DNA of 64,000 nucleotides from Actinomadura xylanilytica. GTDB taxonomy: Bacteria > Actinomycetota > Actinomycetes > Streptosporangiales > Streptosporangiaceae. The stretch spans positions 1,240,001 to 1,304,000 of the forward strand of contig NZ_JASNWE010000002.1 of assembly GCF_030283145.1 (NCBI RefSeq), read 5' to 3'. Positions 41,031-49,901 of this stretch are shown in pieces. Position numbers and translations under genes: made by a program. The first letter of the stretch is position 1; each line of letters starts with the position of its first letter. A model generated the notes under the pieces. It made no database searches. It saw nothing but the letters and a program-made list of their open reading frames with translations, and had not been told where the DNA came from.

Positions 41031-41573
41031 TCACGTGGCCGGTTGTTCGCGGTATCGGTCGGCGACGCTCGGCGCCGCCGACTGCAGATCACGGGTGAGT
41101 GCTCGGGCCTGGTCGAGGAGCAGTGGGACGCGAAGTGCCGGGACCAGGTCTTCTAGCGCGCTGGTGGCGGTGTGGGTACGGGGGCGTCGAATGTGACCGG
41201 CCACTGCTGCGTGCAGCGGGTGCGGGGGTGGTCGGGGCCCTGCGCCCTGGTCTGCGCCCGCAGGACGCGGTGCAGCTCGTGCCCATCCGGGCCGCCGCTC
41301 CGCCAGCAACGCGCGCGCGCCGGTCTCCCCGGTGGGGGTGAGGCGGTAGAGGCGGCGCGGCGGCCGGGTGGGGTCGGGGTTGTGCGCCTCCCAGCGGCCG
41401 GTGATCCAGCCCGCGTCCTCCAGGCGGTCGAACATCTTGTAGGTGGTCGCGCCCGAGAGGCCCGCCGCCTTCTTGATCGTCCAGCCGTGCAGCTCGGTCC
41501 CCTCTCCGGACGCCTGGACGAAGAGTTCCAGCACGTCGAGGAGCGGTCGGGTGACCCGGGTCGGGAACGACAT
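41031..41573 (-). CDS. PadR-family transcriptional regulator (C-terminus abnormal)
   Basis: ATG 41573 gives MSFPTRVTRPLLDVLELFVQ. The winged helix is clear: LHGWTIKKAAGLSGATTYKMFDRLEDAGWITGRWE and RRLYRLTPTGETGARALLAERR. Usual members of this short class end soon after. Here, beyond about residue 95, the frame runs on through Arg/Pro-rich sequence (PRPAGADQGAGPRPPPHP) to a stop at 41031, about 180 aa in all. The tail is probably unrelated DNA, since another minus-strand frame there reads HELHRVLRAQTRAQGPDHPRT, a TPR-like fragment. A likely 3' truncation followed by fusion to remnants. Confidence 0.7.
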   Translation of the reverse strand: MSFPTRVTRPLLDVLELFVQASGEGTELHGWTIKKAAGLSGATTYKMFDRLEDAGWITGRWEAHNPDPTRPPRRLYRLTPTGETGARALLAERRPGWARAAPRPAGADQGAGPRPPPHPLHAAVAGHIRRPRTHTATSALEDLVPALRVPLLLDQARALTRDLQSAAPSVADRYREQPAT

Positions 41574-41747
41574 ACGGCTTAAATTACCTAGGTTCCCCGG
41601 CAAGTGGAAGGAAACGGCCACCCCCGGCCATCACCGCTCATACCTCCCGCCCGTCCGAACCGGTCGGGGGAGGGGCGCACTACCGGGAGCGTGTAAAGTT
41701 TTGACAGAGAACTGAAGGGCGGCGCGCGTCCCCCTCGTTCGACCGTC

Positions 41748-43868
41748 GTGACGGCTCTTCACCGGGGGAAGCCCCGGCCGTCATTCCTGAGTGAATGTGA
41801 ACAACTCTCGTTGAAATCGTTCGATGGCGCTCTTCCCCCCGGCGGCTGTGTCACCTGTGAGGGTGTGGGCTATACCGAATACGCCGACATCTGCCCCACC
41901 TGCCGGGGCGCCCGGACGGGCCGCCGGGGCGACCGGACGCCGCGGGTCAGTGTGATCATCCCGGTCTACAACTGCCGGCCGAGCCTGGACCGGGCCCTGC
42001 GGTCGGTGTCGGACCAGACGATCGGCCGCGAGGCGATGGAGGTCATCGCCGTCGACGACGGGTCGACCGACGGCGGCGGCGCCGAACTGGACCGGTGGGC
42101 GCGGGAGTGGCCGGGGCTGCGGGTCGTCCACCAGCCGAACTCGGGCGGGCCGGGCGGGCCGCGCAACACCGGGCTGGACCGGGCCGCCGGTGAGTACGTC
42201 TTCTTCCTCGACGCCGACGACCACCTCGGGCCGGAGGCGCTGGAGCGGCTGTGCGCGATGGCCGACGCGAACGGCACCGATGTGGCGATCGGACGGTACG
42301 TCGGGGTCGGACGCCGGGCGCCGCGCTTCGAGCGGGACGTGCCGCGGACGACGGTGCTCGCGGCCGATCCGCCCGTCTACGACTCGCTGTCGGTGCTGAA
42401 GCTGTTCCGCCGCTCGCTGATCGAGCGGCTCGGGCTGAGGTTCCCCACCGAGCAGCTCTCCGCCGAAGACCACCTGTTCACCGCCCGCGCCCTCTTCGCC
42501 GCCGACGGGATCTCGGTGGTGGGCGAGTACGAGTGCTACTACTGGATCGACCGGGAGAACGGCACCAGCGTCCTCCAGCAGGGCGGCGCCGACGCCGCCC
42601 GGCACCTCGCGCGCATCGGCGAGGTGATGGAGTTCGTCGCGGGCGAGGTGCCCGCCGGGCCGGACCGCGACCGGCTGATGGCCCGGCACTTCCTCAACGA
42701 GATCTTCTCCCGCTTCGGGCGCCGCTACCCCGGACTGGACCCGCTGGAGCAGGCCGCCACCAGGGACGGCGCCCGCGGGCTGTTCGAGGCGTGGTGGACC
42801 GACGGGGTGGGCGCGCGGTTCGGCGCCCGCGGCCACCTGATCGCGCACTGCGTGACCCACCGCCTGGACGGCCTCCTGACGCGGGTGGTGGAGTCCGGGC
42901 TGGACGGGCCCGCGCCCGAGGTGCGGGTGGAGGGCGCCCGCGTCTTCCAGCACTACCCGGGGTTCCGCGACCCCGAGTACGCGGTGCCCGACGCCCGTTA
43001 CGAGATCACCCACCGGGTCCGGCAGCGCCGCCGGCTGGACGCGGTCGAATGGCGCCAGGACCGGCTGCGGGTACGGGGATACGCCTTCCTGACCGAGATC
43101 GGCGCGGACGGCCAGTCGGCGCACCTCGTCCTGCGCGAGCGCGACGGCGCGGCCGAGTACCGGGTGCCGTTCGAGGTGACCGCCTGGGAGGGGGAGCTCC
43201 CGGAGATGGCCGCCGACATCGATCTGGCGTCGGTGGCCGGCGGCGGCCCCCTGCCCGCGGGCCACTGGGACATCGCCGCCGTGATGACGGCGGGCGGCAT
43301 CGTCCGGGAGGGGCCCCTCTATCCGGGGAAGGGCGCCGCGGTGCAGGCCCCGGGAGTCCGGATCGTCCCGGTCAAGGGCGGTACCCCGTACATCACGCCG
43401 TACTTCGACGGGGAGGCCGGGCCGCTCGCCCTGCGGTGCGGCGGGCTGGGCGGCGGCCCCGCGCCCGTCACCACCGATGCGGCGGCGATGACCCCCGGCC
43501 CGGCCCTCGACCTGGCGCTGTCGGTGCGGACCGCGGTGACCGCCGAGATCACGGTCGCCGCGCTGCTGCGGCAGCGCGGCGGAGAGACCGTCATCGAGAT
43601 CCCGCTACCGGCGCGCTGGACGGTCGACGGCGTGGTCGCCACCGGGCAGATGCCGCTGACCGCGCTGGCGCCCGGCAGGTGGGACCTGTGGCAGCGGATC
43701 ACCGTCGCCGGGTCGGCGGACGAACGCCGCGTCCAGGCCCCGGCGCACCTTCCGGACACGGGGCGGGGGATCCAGCCGTACGCCACCGAGAAGGGCAACC
43801 TCTCGCTGCTGGTCGCGCCGCCCCGCAACTCCGGCCTGCTCCAGCGTCTGAAGATCGTCCGCGGCTGA
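41748..43868 (+). CDS. Family 2 glycosyltransferase with N-terminal zinc-knuckle-like motif
   Basis: 706 aa from GTG 41748 (start uncertain; GTG 41865 is possible). Residues 34-56 carry C-x2-C-x-G-x-G ... C-x2-C-x-G (CVTCEGVGYTEYADICPTCRG), like a DnaJ zinc finger half. The GT-A domain follows: RVSVIIPVYNCRPSLDRALRSV, VIAVDDGSTDGGG, GPGGPRNTGLDRAAGEYVFFLDADD (DxD) and EDHLFTARALFAADG. The C-terminal 380 residues are beta-rich (YRVPFEVTAWEGELPEM), as in TagF/TarS-like wall polymer enzymes. It probably adds sugar to a cell-surface polymer. Confidence 0.85.
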   Translation: MTALHRGKPRPSFLSECEQLSLKSFDGALPPGGCVTCEGVGYTEYADICPTCRGARTGRRGDRTPRVSVIIPVYNCRPSLDRALRSVSDQTIGREAMEVIAVDDGSTDGGGAELDRWAREWPGLRVVHQPNSGGPGGPRNTGLDRAAGEYVFFLDADDHLGPEALERLCAMADANGTDVAIGRYVGVGRRAPRFERDVPRTTVLAADPPVYDSLSVLKLFRRSLIERLGLRFPTEQLSAEDHLFTARALFAADGISVVGEYECYYWIDRENGTSVLQQGGADAARHLARIGEVMEFVAGEVPAGPDRDRLMARHFLNEIFSRFGRRYPGLDPLEQAATRDGARGLFEAWWTDGVGARFGARGHLIAHCVTHRLDGLLTRVVESGLDGPAPEVRVEGARVFQHYPGFRDPEYAVPDARYEITHRVRQRRRLDAVEWRQDRLRVRGYAFLTEIGADGQSAHLVLRERDGAAEYRVPFEVTAWEGELPEMAADIDLASVAGGGPLPAGHWDIAAVMTAGGIVREGPLYPGKGAAVQAPGVRIVPVKGGTPYITPYFDGEAGPLALRCGGLGGGPAPVTTDAAAMTPGPALDLALSVRTAVTAEITVAALLRQRGGETVIEIPLPARWTVDGVVATGQMPLTALAPGRWDLWQRITVAGSADERRVQAPAHLPDTGRGIQPYATEKGNLSLLVAPPRNSGLLQRLKIVRG

Positions 43869-43891
43869 CGGGACGCCGCCCGGGTCGGTAC

Positions 43892-43924
43892 CGCGAGGCC
43901 GGACGACCCCGTGCGGGCCTCGCG
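43892..43924. terminator. Bidirectional terminator
   Basis: Perfect 9 bp stem (43892-43900 with 43916-43924), 15 nt loop, between the glycosyltransferase and the convergent DUF5954-like gene. Confidence 0.6.
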
Positions 43925-43933
43925 CGGACGGGG

Positions 43934-44899
43934 TCAGCAGGACTCGGGGAGGTCGTACCGCTCCTGGTCGGACGGGCGGGGGCCCTCCGGGCCGTCGCGG
44001 CCGAGGCGCAGCATCCGGGAGACGCGCACGGTGCGGAAGCGGCGGCCGATCGCGGTGAAGTCGTGGCCGGTCGCCGCCCCGATCTGCTCGGCGGCCTCGG
44101 CCCAGTCGGCGAGCTCGGCGGCGGTCGGGGGCGCCCCCTGGAACTCGCGCAGCCTGGGCAGCAGCTCGGCGAAGTAGCCGGCCAGGTGGTCGCGGGCCCG
44201 GACGGGATCGTCCGCGCCGGTGATCGGCTCCCAGGAGCCGTCCTTGATCTCGACCATGGTGAAGGTGGGCGGGAGCAGGACCACCGCGGGGTGGCTCTGG
44301 ACCGCGTGCCGGGCCTCGGCCCGGATCACGTCGGGGACGGGCCCGAGCACGGGCATGTAGCCGACCAGGTTCAGCCTGAGCTGCGCCTCCCACTGCCCGG
44401 CCGGCGCCCGCGGGTCCAGCAGGAACCCGCGGAGCGCCGAGCCGCTGCCGCAGGCGGGCGAGGCGTCGGTGGGACGGGGCGGCTCCATCACGCCGTCGCC
44501 GATCAGGGTGTACTTCTCGACGCGGATCACCCGGTAGCGGCGGTCGCCGATCTCCCACTCGTCCTTGGGGAGCTGCTCGCCCTCCTCGGGGTCGAGGCGG
44601 TCGGCGGCGGCCAGCAGGTCGGCGGCGAGCCCGGGTTCGCCCTCCAGCCCGTTCGCGCGCCGGCGCAGATTGCTCGCCAGGTCGTAGCGGGCGCCGGCGG
44701 GGTCGGCGGCGCCGGTGCAGCCGATGCGCCATTCGGTTCCGGTCTGCACCGCGTGCCCGAAGTCGGGGGACCCGGCGGGGAGCAGCTTGGGGTACCGGTG
44801 GATGCTGTCGCCGAGTTCCCTGTCCTTCACCGCCGCGACCGGATCGAGGCCGGGGACCAGATTGATGTGGTCGTACCCGGGCATCAACGGAAAGGTCAT
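43934..44899 (-). CDS. DUF5954-like protein
   Basis: 321 aa from ATG 44899 (MTFPLMPGYDHINLVPGLDP); a longer frame exists but has no signal. Typical segments are VAAVKDRELGDSIHRYPKLLPAGSPDFGHAVQ, YRVIRVEKYTLIGDGVMEPPRPTDASP and TVRVSRMLRLGRDGPEGPRPSDQERYD. I match it by memory to the DUF5954 proteins of actinomycetes, which are cytoplasmic with unknown function. The family name is moderately sure; the gene itself is certain from codon use and conserved texture. Confidence 0.75.
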   Translation of the reverse strand: MTFPLMPGYDHINLVPGLDPVAAVKDRELGDSIHRYPKLLPAGSPDFGHAVQTGTEWRIGCTGAADPAGARYDLASNLRRRANGLEGEPGLAADLLAAADRLDPEEGEQLPKDEWEIGDRRYRVIRVEKYTLIGDGVMEPPRPTDASPACGSGSALRGFLLDPRAPAGQWEAQLRLNLVGYMPVLGPVPDVIRAEARHAVQSHPAVVLLPPTFTMVEIKDGSWEPITGADDPVRARDHLAGYFAELLPRLREFQGAPPTAAELADWAEAAEQIGAATGHDFTAIGRRFRTVRVSRMLRLGRDGPEGPRPSDQERYDLPESC

Positions 44900-45054
44900 G
44901 CCTTCATCCTCGTCACAGACGCGGGCGGCACGCAGGGGAATCGGCATCAGCGGACGGAACCGCGAGCGAAGTGCCCCGAATAGTGCGATATGGGGATGAC
45001 GAAATCTTGCCTCGCCGCGCATACCGCCGTGGTGACCGGGCCTGACGGAATAGG

Positions 45055-45633
45055 TCAGGCGATGTCTCCCCAGCCGTGTTCCAGTAGGGCGAAGACCTCG
45101 TGCAGCGCCTGCGGGGGATCGTCGCGGTCGCGCAACAGCATGGCGCTCTCCAGTGCGAAGCGGGCCAGGGCCGCGGCGGCGAGATCGTCCTCAGGGGCGC
45201 CGGTGGCCTCGGCGATGGCGGCGGCCAGGGCGGTCTCGTGCCGCAGCCACATCCGGCGCGAGTACTCCTGGAGCGCGGGGGTCGACCGCACCATCTCGAT
45301 GAAGGCCGTGAAGTCGGGATCGTCGCCGTGGACGTACAGGTACTCGCGCAGTGCGCGGTCGCGCAGAGCGTGGATGATCGGCTGCCCCGGGGCCCGGTCG
45401 CGGACGGCGGACACGAGGGCCTCCTCCCGCCGCTGGTCCTCGTCGAAGACGAGGGCCTCCTTGCCGGAGAAGTGCTTGAACAGCGTGGTGACCGACACGT
45501 CCGCCGCCTCCGCCACGTCCCGGACCCCGACGTTGTCGTAGCCGTGCTCCAGGAAGAGGCGCAGTGCGGCGTCCGCCAGGGCCTTCCTGGTCTGGGCCTT
45601 CTTGCGTTCGCGGCGCCCCGCCGTCTCGGTCAT
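45055..45633 (-). CDS. TetR-family regulator of the adjacent DHA2 exporter
   Basis: 192 aa, ATG 45633 (MTETAGRRERKKAQTRKALA); an ATG nine bases upstream is the alternative. The helix-turn-helix is AALRLFLEHGYDNVGVRDVAEAADVSVTTLFKHFSGKEAL. The C-terminal ligand domain is helical (LREYLYVHGDDPDFTAFIEMV). It is divergent from a 14-helix drug exporter across 160 bp that contains an imperfect 19 bp palindrome, the usual arrangement for a TetR repressor released by the exporter's substrate. Confidence 0.9.
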   Translation of the reverse strand: MTETAGRRERKKAQTRKALADAALRLFLEHGYDNVGVRDVAEAADVSVTTLFKHFSGKEALVFDEDQRREEALVSAVRDRAPGQPIIHALRDRALREYLYVHGDDPDFTAFIEMVRSTPALQEYSRRMWLRHETALAAAIAEATGAPEDDLAAAALARFALESAMLLRDRDDPPQALHEVFALLEHGWGDIA

Positions 45634-45669
45634 GGTGGCCATCCTACCAGCTTGGCGTATCGGCTAATA

Positions 45670-45688
45670 AAGTTGAACCGTTGCACTT
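45670..45688. promoter_or_regulatory. Candidate TetR operator
   Basis: AAGTTGAACCGTTGCACTT, an imperfect palindrome centred at 45679, in the divergent region between the TetR and exporter genes. Confidence 0.45.
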
Positions 45689-45794
45689 AGTTAGTTGTTG
45701 TGCTTCCCTGGACGTGGCAGGCCGCCGGCCCCCCGGGCGGGGCGCCCTGGACGGCCGCCGAATCCGAAACCGACCCCCCGAGAGGTGGACGTCC

Positions 45795-47327
45795 ATGTCC
45801 AGAACAGAGAAGGAGCCCGCGTCGGAGCGCCCGACGAGGCCGGCGGTGACGAGTCCGGCGGCGCCGTCGTCGCCGGAGCGGTCGGTCCGGCTGGTGCTGG
45901 CCGGGGTGCTGCTGGCGATGCTGCTGGCGATGCTCGACAACGCGATCGTCGGCACCGCGATGCCGACGATCGTCGGCGACCTGGGCGGGCTGAAGCAGAT
46001 CGCCTGGGTGGTGACCGCTTACACGCTGCTGTCGGCGATCTCCACGCCGGTGTGGGGGAAGCTGGGCGACCTGTTCAGCCGCAAGACCGTGTTCCTGACC
46101 TCGATCGTGGTGTTCCTGGCCGGGTCGGTCCTGGCGGGCGCGGCCTGGTCGATGCCGGCGCTGATCGGGTTCCGCGCGCTCCAGGGCCTCGGCGCCGGCG
46201 GCCTCGCGGTGGGCGCGTTCTCGATCATCGGGGCGCTGGTGCCGCCGCGCGAGCGCGGGCGCTACCAGGGCATGACCGCGTCGGTGATGGTGGTCGGCAC
46301 GATCGGCGGCCCGCTGCTGGGCGGGGTGATCACCGATGGGCTCGACTGGCGCTGGGCGTTCTACCTCAACGTCCCGCTGGGGCTGGTGGCGCTGGCGTGG
46401 TGCTGGTGGATGCTCGACCTGCCGGTGTCGCGCGCGAAGGTGCGGATCGACTACGCGGGCATCGTCGCGCTGTCGACGGCCATCGCGTCGGTGGTGCTGG
46501 TCGCGACCTGGGGCGGGGTCGACTACGCCTGGACGTCGGCGCAGGTCCTGGGGGCCGCCGGGGTGGCGGCCGTCGCGCTGGCCGCGTTCCTGGCGATCGA
46601 GCGGCGGGCCGTCGAACCCGTCGTCCCGCTGAAGCTCTTCCGCAGCCGCAACATGACGCTGTCCTCGCTGTCGGCCCTGATCTACGGCGTGGTGATGTTC
46701 GGGGCGGTGCTGTACCTGCCGCTGTTCCAGCAGACCGTCCAGGGCGCCTCGGCGGCCTCGTCCGGGCTGCTGCTGCTCCCGATGATGGTCCCGATGCTGG
46801 TCGTCGCGCAGGTCACCGGGAGGTCGATGAGCGCCACCGGCAGGTACAGGATCTTCTTCGTTCTGGGCGGGGCGTTCCTGACCGCCGGGGCGGCGCTGCT
46901 GGCGACCGTGGACGCCGGGACCGGCCGGCTCGCCACCGGCCTGGCGATGGCCCTGCTGGGCGCGGGGCTCGGGTTCGCGGCGCAGCTCTCCACGACCATC
47001 GCGCTGAACAGCGTCGAGCCGAAGGACATGGGCGCGGCGTCCGGCGCGGTCACCCTGTTCCGGACGGTCGGCGGCTCGCTGGGCGTGGCGGCGTTCGGGT
47101 CGATCTTCACCCGGGCGGTGGCCGGACGCACCCCGGCCGACAAGGGCGCCTACCTGGACGCCTTCGCCGGCGGCACCGGCCAGGTCTTCCTGGCGGTCGC
47201 CGTCGTCTGCGCCGCCGGATTCGTCCTGGCCTGGTTCTTCAAGGAGGTTCCGCTCCGCGGCAAGGCCCCGGCGCCCGCACCCGCACCCGCCTCCGCCTCC
47301 GCACCCGCGGACACGTCCGCGTCCTGA
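45795..47327 (+). CDS. DHA2-family MFS drug exporter (EmrB/QacA type)
   Basis: 510 aa, ATG 45795 with GAGAGGTGG upstream. Fourteen predicted membrane helices. Family motifs: LDNAIVGTAMPTIVGDLGG (motif D1), GKLGDLFSRKTVF (motif A) and FRALQGLGAGGL with GTIGGPLLGGVITDGLDWRWAFYLNVPLG (motifs B and C of proton antiporters). The tail is Ala/Pro-rich (APAPAPAPASASAPADTSAS). It exports hydrophobic drugs in exchange for protons and is likely repressed by the divergent TetR protein. Confidence 0.93.
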   Translation: MSRTEKEPASERPTRPAVTSPAAPSSPERSVRLVLAGVLLAMLLAMLDNAIVGTAMPTIVGDLGGLKQIAWVVTAYTLLSAISTPVWGKLGDLFSRKTVFLTSIVVFLAGSVLAGAAWSMPALIGFRALQGLGAGGLAVGAFSIIGALVPPRERGRYQGMTASVMVVGTIGGPLLGGVITDGLDWRWAFYLNVPLGLVALAWCWWMLDLPVSRAKVRIDYAGIVALSTAIASVVLVATWGGVDYAWTSAQVLGAAGVAAVALAAFLAIERRAVEPVVPLKLFRSRNMTLSSLSALIYGVVMFGAVLYLPLFQQTVQGASAASSGLLLLPMMVPMLVVAQVTGRSMSATGRYRIFFVLGGAFLTAGAALLATVDAGTGRLATGLAMALLGAGLGFAAQLSTTIALNSVEPKDMGAASGAVTLFRTVGGSLGVAAFGSIFTRAVAGRTPADKGAYLDAFAGGTGQVFLAVAVVCAAGFVLAWFFKEVPLRGKAPAPAPAPASASAPADTSAS

Positions 47328-47337
47328 CGGTCAGTGC

Positions 47338-47421
47338 TTGCCGGTGCACGGTGGCGCGCCGGCCCGGCATGGCGCAGCACGTCGGTCAGCGACTCCCGGA
47401 GGATCCGGTAGGAAAGCGTAT
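47338..47421 (-). pseudogene. Sensor histidine kinase remnant
   Basis: About 28 codons reading LSYRILRESLTDVLRHAGPA, the N-box helix of a HisKA_3-type kinase (usually YRIVQEALTNVLRHAGPA). No flanking kinase sequence remains. A gene fossil in the gap before the sigma factor. Confidence 0.4.
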
Positions 47422-47538
47422 GCCGACATTCCCGGCCTGCCGTGGGGGCGCGGATCCCGGAGCGCGCTCCGGGCGTGAAGAGGAACCGCGGGTTCGGGCA
47501 ATCAGCGCTGATCACTCCGTCAGAGAGGCGCCGGATGC

Positions 47539-48141
47539 ATGACCATGACCCATGTACCTCCCACCCGGATGCCTGAGGAGGCGAGCGACGCCTCGGTCAT
47601 CGCCAGGTCGCGGGACGAGCCCGAACTGTTCTCGATGATCTTCGACCGGTACTTCCCCGCGATCCACCGGTTCGCCGCGTCCAGGCTCGGCCCCGGCCCC
47701 GCGGACGACGTCGCCGCCGACACCTTCCTGGCCGCCTTCGACCAGCGGGACCGCTACGACCTGGCCTGCGCCACGGCCCGACCCTGGCTGTACGGGATCG
47801 CGACGAACCTGATCAGCCGGCATCGGCGCAGCGAGGTCCGGCTCTACCGCGCCCTCGGCCGGTCCGCGGCGCGGGACGAGGCCGAGAGCCACGCCGACCG
47901 GGTGGCGGACCGGGTGAGCGCCGAGGGGCTCAGCCCCGAACTGGCACGGGGCCTGGCGCGGCTCTCCCAGGGCGACCGCGACGCGCTGCTGCTCGTCGTC
48001 TGCGCCCAGTTCAGCTACGCCGAGGTCGCGCTCGCCCTCGATGTTCCGATCGGCACCGTCGGCTCCCGCGTCAACCGGGCGCGGCGCAAGCTCCGCAAGA
48101 CACTGGGCCCCACCGCACAGGAGGCGATCAGCCATGGATGA
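47539..48141 (+). CDS. ECF-family RNA polymerase sigma factor
   Basis: 200 aa from ATG 47539 (MTMTHVPPTRMPEEASDAS); the ATG two codons later is equally possible. Region 2: FSMIFDRYFPAIHRFAASRLGPGPADDVAADTFLAAFDQR and RPWLYGIATNLISRHRR. Region 4: LARLSQGDRDALLLVVCAQFSYAEVALALDVPIGTVGSRVNRARRKLRK. It overlaps the next gene by 8 nt. The partner, a membrane-anchored CU044_5270-type protein, likely modulates it, a common actinomycete arrangement. Confidence 0.92.
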   Translation: MTMTHVPPTRMPEEASDASVIARSRDEPELFSMIFDRYFPAIHRFAASRLGPGPADDVAADTFLAAFDQRDRYDLACATARPWLYGIATNLISRHRRSEVRLYRALGRSAARDEAESHADRVADRVSAEGLSPELARGLARLSQGDRDALLLVVCAQFSYAEVALALDVPIGTVGSRVNRARRKLRKTLGPTAQEAISHG

Positions 48142-49156
48142 GCTTCAGCGGCTGCGGAAGCGGCACGACGCGCTACCGGACCCGACCGAAGAGACCATCG
48201 CCGACGCCCGCTCTCGCCTGAAGGACCACATGCGCCGGCCCGTCCCAGGTAAGAAGCGGACCTGGCACCCGGCCTGGGGTCTCAGCCTCGCCGGGGCGGC
48301 CACCGCGGCCGTGCTCCTGGTGCCCCTGGTGCTCTTGGGGCCCCTGGCAGGCGGCGGCGGAACCGATGAGGACCGCCCCAGGGAACAGTCGTCCGCCCAG
48401 ATGCGCGCGGTCGCCGGCGCTCAGGACCTGGCCCACAATGCGGCGATCACCGCCGCCACCGAACGCGACGTCATGCCCAAGCCCCACCAGTGGTCGTACC
48501 TGAAGGAGCTGAACGCCGAGACCAAGGTGGACGGCGCGCGGCTGAGGGGGACCCCGAAGGAGACGAGCGCCGGGGAGGTGTGGTCCCGGTTCGATGACTG
48601 GGGCTATGCCGACTTCCGGGACGGGAAACTGTCGCTCAACAAGGGGTCCGAGCGCACGGTCGACTACCGGGACATCTTCTCCCTGCCGAAGAACCCCGAC
48701 CAACTGCTCGCCCAGGTCTACAAGACGGTCGGGAAGTACGCCTCCCGCCCGACCCTCGGTCCTAGCGGATCGAAGGGCGGCCCTCTCAACGATGAGGACC
48801 AGGACTACGACCTGAACGCGTTCTGGCACATCGAGGCGTGCCTGCGGGACAGCGCGCTGCCGACCGGGCTCCGCGCCGCCCTGGTCGGCGCGCTGGCCAA
48901 GATCCCCGACGTCCGGTACGGGGCCCGCGCCGTGGACCTCGCCAAGCGTCCGGGCATCACCCTCTACCGCATCCGGGGCGGCTACCTGCGCGAGGAGATC
49001 CTCATCGACCCGACCACCTACGCGTACCTCGGCCACCGCGACATCGTCGTCAAGGACCTCACGGAGGACGGCGAGGACCTGAGAAAGGGGGACATCATGT
49101 CCTGGAGCAGCCTGGTCAAGGCCGTCGTCGTCGACCAGCCCGGCCGGCGCTCCTGA
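48134..49156 (+). CDS. CU044_5270 family protein, membrane-anchored partner of the sigma factor
   Basis: 340 aa from ATG 48134, overlapping the sigma gene. The cytoplasmic N-terminus DELQRLRKRHDALPDPTEETIADARSRLKDHM is followed by one membrane helix (SLAGAATAAVLLVPLVLLGPLA, about 50-72). The outer domain has AHNAAITAATERDVMPKPHQWSYLKELNAE and a repeat-type helix LPTGLRAALVGALAKIPDVRYGARAVDLAKRPG, both standard in the family. The N-terminal tail may bind the sigma factor like an anti-sigma, and the outer part may sense the envelope. That role is inference. Confidence 0.88.
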   Translation: MDELQRLRKRHDALPDPTEETIADARSRLKDHMRRPVPGKKRTWHPAWGLSLAGAATAAVLLVPLVLLGPLAGGGGTDEDRPREQSSAQMRAVAGAQDLAHNAAITAATERDVMPKPHQWSYLKELNAETKVDGARLRGTPKETSAGEVWSRFDDWGYADFRDGKLSLNKGSERTVDYRDIFSLPKNPDQLLAQVYKTVGKYASRPTLGPSGSKGGPLNDEDQDYDLNAFWHIEACLRDSALPTGLRAALVGALAKIPDVRYGARAVDLAKRPGITLYRIRGGYLREEILIDPTTYAYLGHRDIVVKDLTEDGEDLRKGDIMSWSSLVKAVVVDQPGRRS

Positions 49157-49201
49157 CGGCCGGACCCCGAGATCCGGGGGATCGGTCCGGCTTCGTCCCA
49201 C

Positions 49202-49207
49202 TAGGGT
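49202..49207 (+). promoter_or_regulatory. -10 box of a probable leaderless gene
   Basis: TAGGGT, 7 nt before ATG 49215; same layout as before the gene at 12370. Confidence 0.45.
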
Positions 49208-49214
49208 GATCACC

Positions 49215-49901
49215 ATGGAGTCGGCGGAACAGGAGATCGCGGGCCATGTCGCCCGGATGCTCGGCGAGGGCCACGGCCTGCCCGTGACCCTGGACGGCGC
49301 GGCCGTCGACATCACGGGAACCGGCATCCGCGTCGCCGTCGGCGCCCCCGAGACCTACCTGGAGGGGCGCACCATCCGGATCCCGATCGGGATCGCCCAC
49401 CCGAGCTGGAACGGCATGTTCGCCTGGGACCAGACCGTGGGCACCCGAGGGGCGGACCGGCACCCGGTGGCCGAGGCGCTGGACGGATGGGCGCACAACG
49501 TGTTCGCGGTGTTCGCCGCGGCCCTCCTCCCCTCGTCCGACCTCGCGCGGCGCGTCACCGCGCTGCCCATCACGAGCGGTTCCGAGACGGCCGACGTCTA
49601 CTACGGTGCGCTGGCGATGCGGGACTTCGGCGGGTTCACCGACGCCGACCGCGAGGCCATCGCGAGCCGCCCGCCGACGATGGTCCTGATCGAGGAGCTG
49701 TTCGGCGGCTACGCGCTGCCCGACCGTCCGGTGTGGGTCTACACCTACTGCGCCCGGATGCCCGACGGGCCGGTGACGGAGGTGACGGTCCTGAACGGCG
49801 ACAGCAGCGAGTCGTTCGGGCACATCGCCGACCACCTGCCCTGGCACGGCCACGGCTCCGTCAAGTCGTGGGCACTGGTCGTCCCCCGTCCCACCGCGTA
49901 G
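49215..49901 (+). CDS. Hypothetical protein, 228 aa (possibly DUF6348)
   Basis: ATG 49215 is chosen because TAGGGT sits 7 nt before it (leaderless). The product starts MESAEQEIAGHVARMLGEGHG and continues PVTLDGAAVDITGTGIRVAVGAPE. It has a mixed alpha/beta composition, no membrane helix and no signal peptide. The centre contains VGTRGADRHPVAEALDGWAHNVFAVFAAALLP and the C-terminus SSESFGHIADHLPWHGHGSVKSWALVV. The pattern of a GH-x-L-x-V opening and a late HIA-x-x-L-PW motif reminds me of the DUF6348 group, but this is from memory and unsure. Apparently monocistronic. Confidence 0.75.
   Translation: MESAEQEIAGHVARMLGEGHGLPVTLDGAAVDITGTGIRVAVGAPETYLEGRTIRIPIGIAHPSWNGMFAWDQTVGTRGADRHPVAEALDGWAHNVFAVFAAALLPSSDLARRVTALPITSGSETADVYYGALAMRDFGGFTDADREAIASRPPTMVLIEELFGGYALPDRPVWVYTYCARMPDGPVTEVTVLNGDSSESFGHIADHLPWHGHGSVKSWALVVPRPTA

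Noticed and set aside
47150..47515. A 121-codon minus-strand gene before the sigma factor
   Set aside because: Most of it overlaps the 3' end of the DHA2 exporter; only a short kinase fossil inside it has protein likeness.
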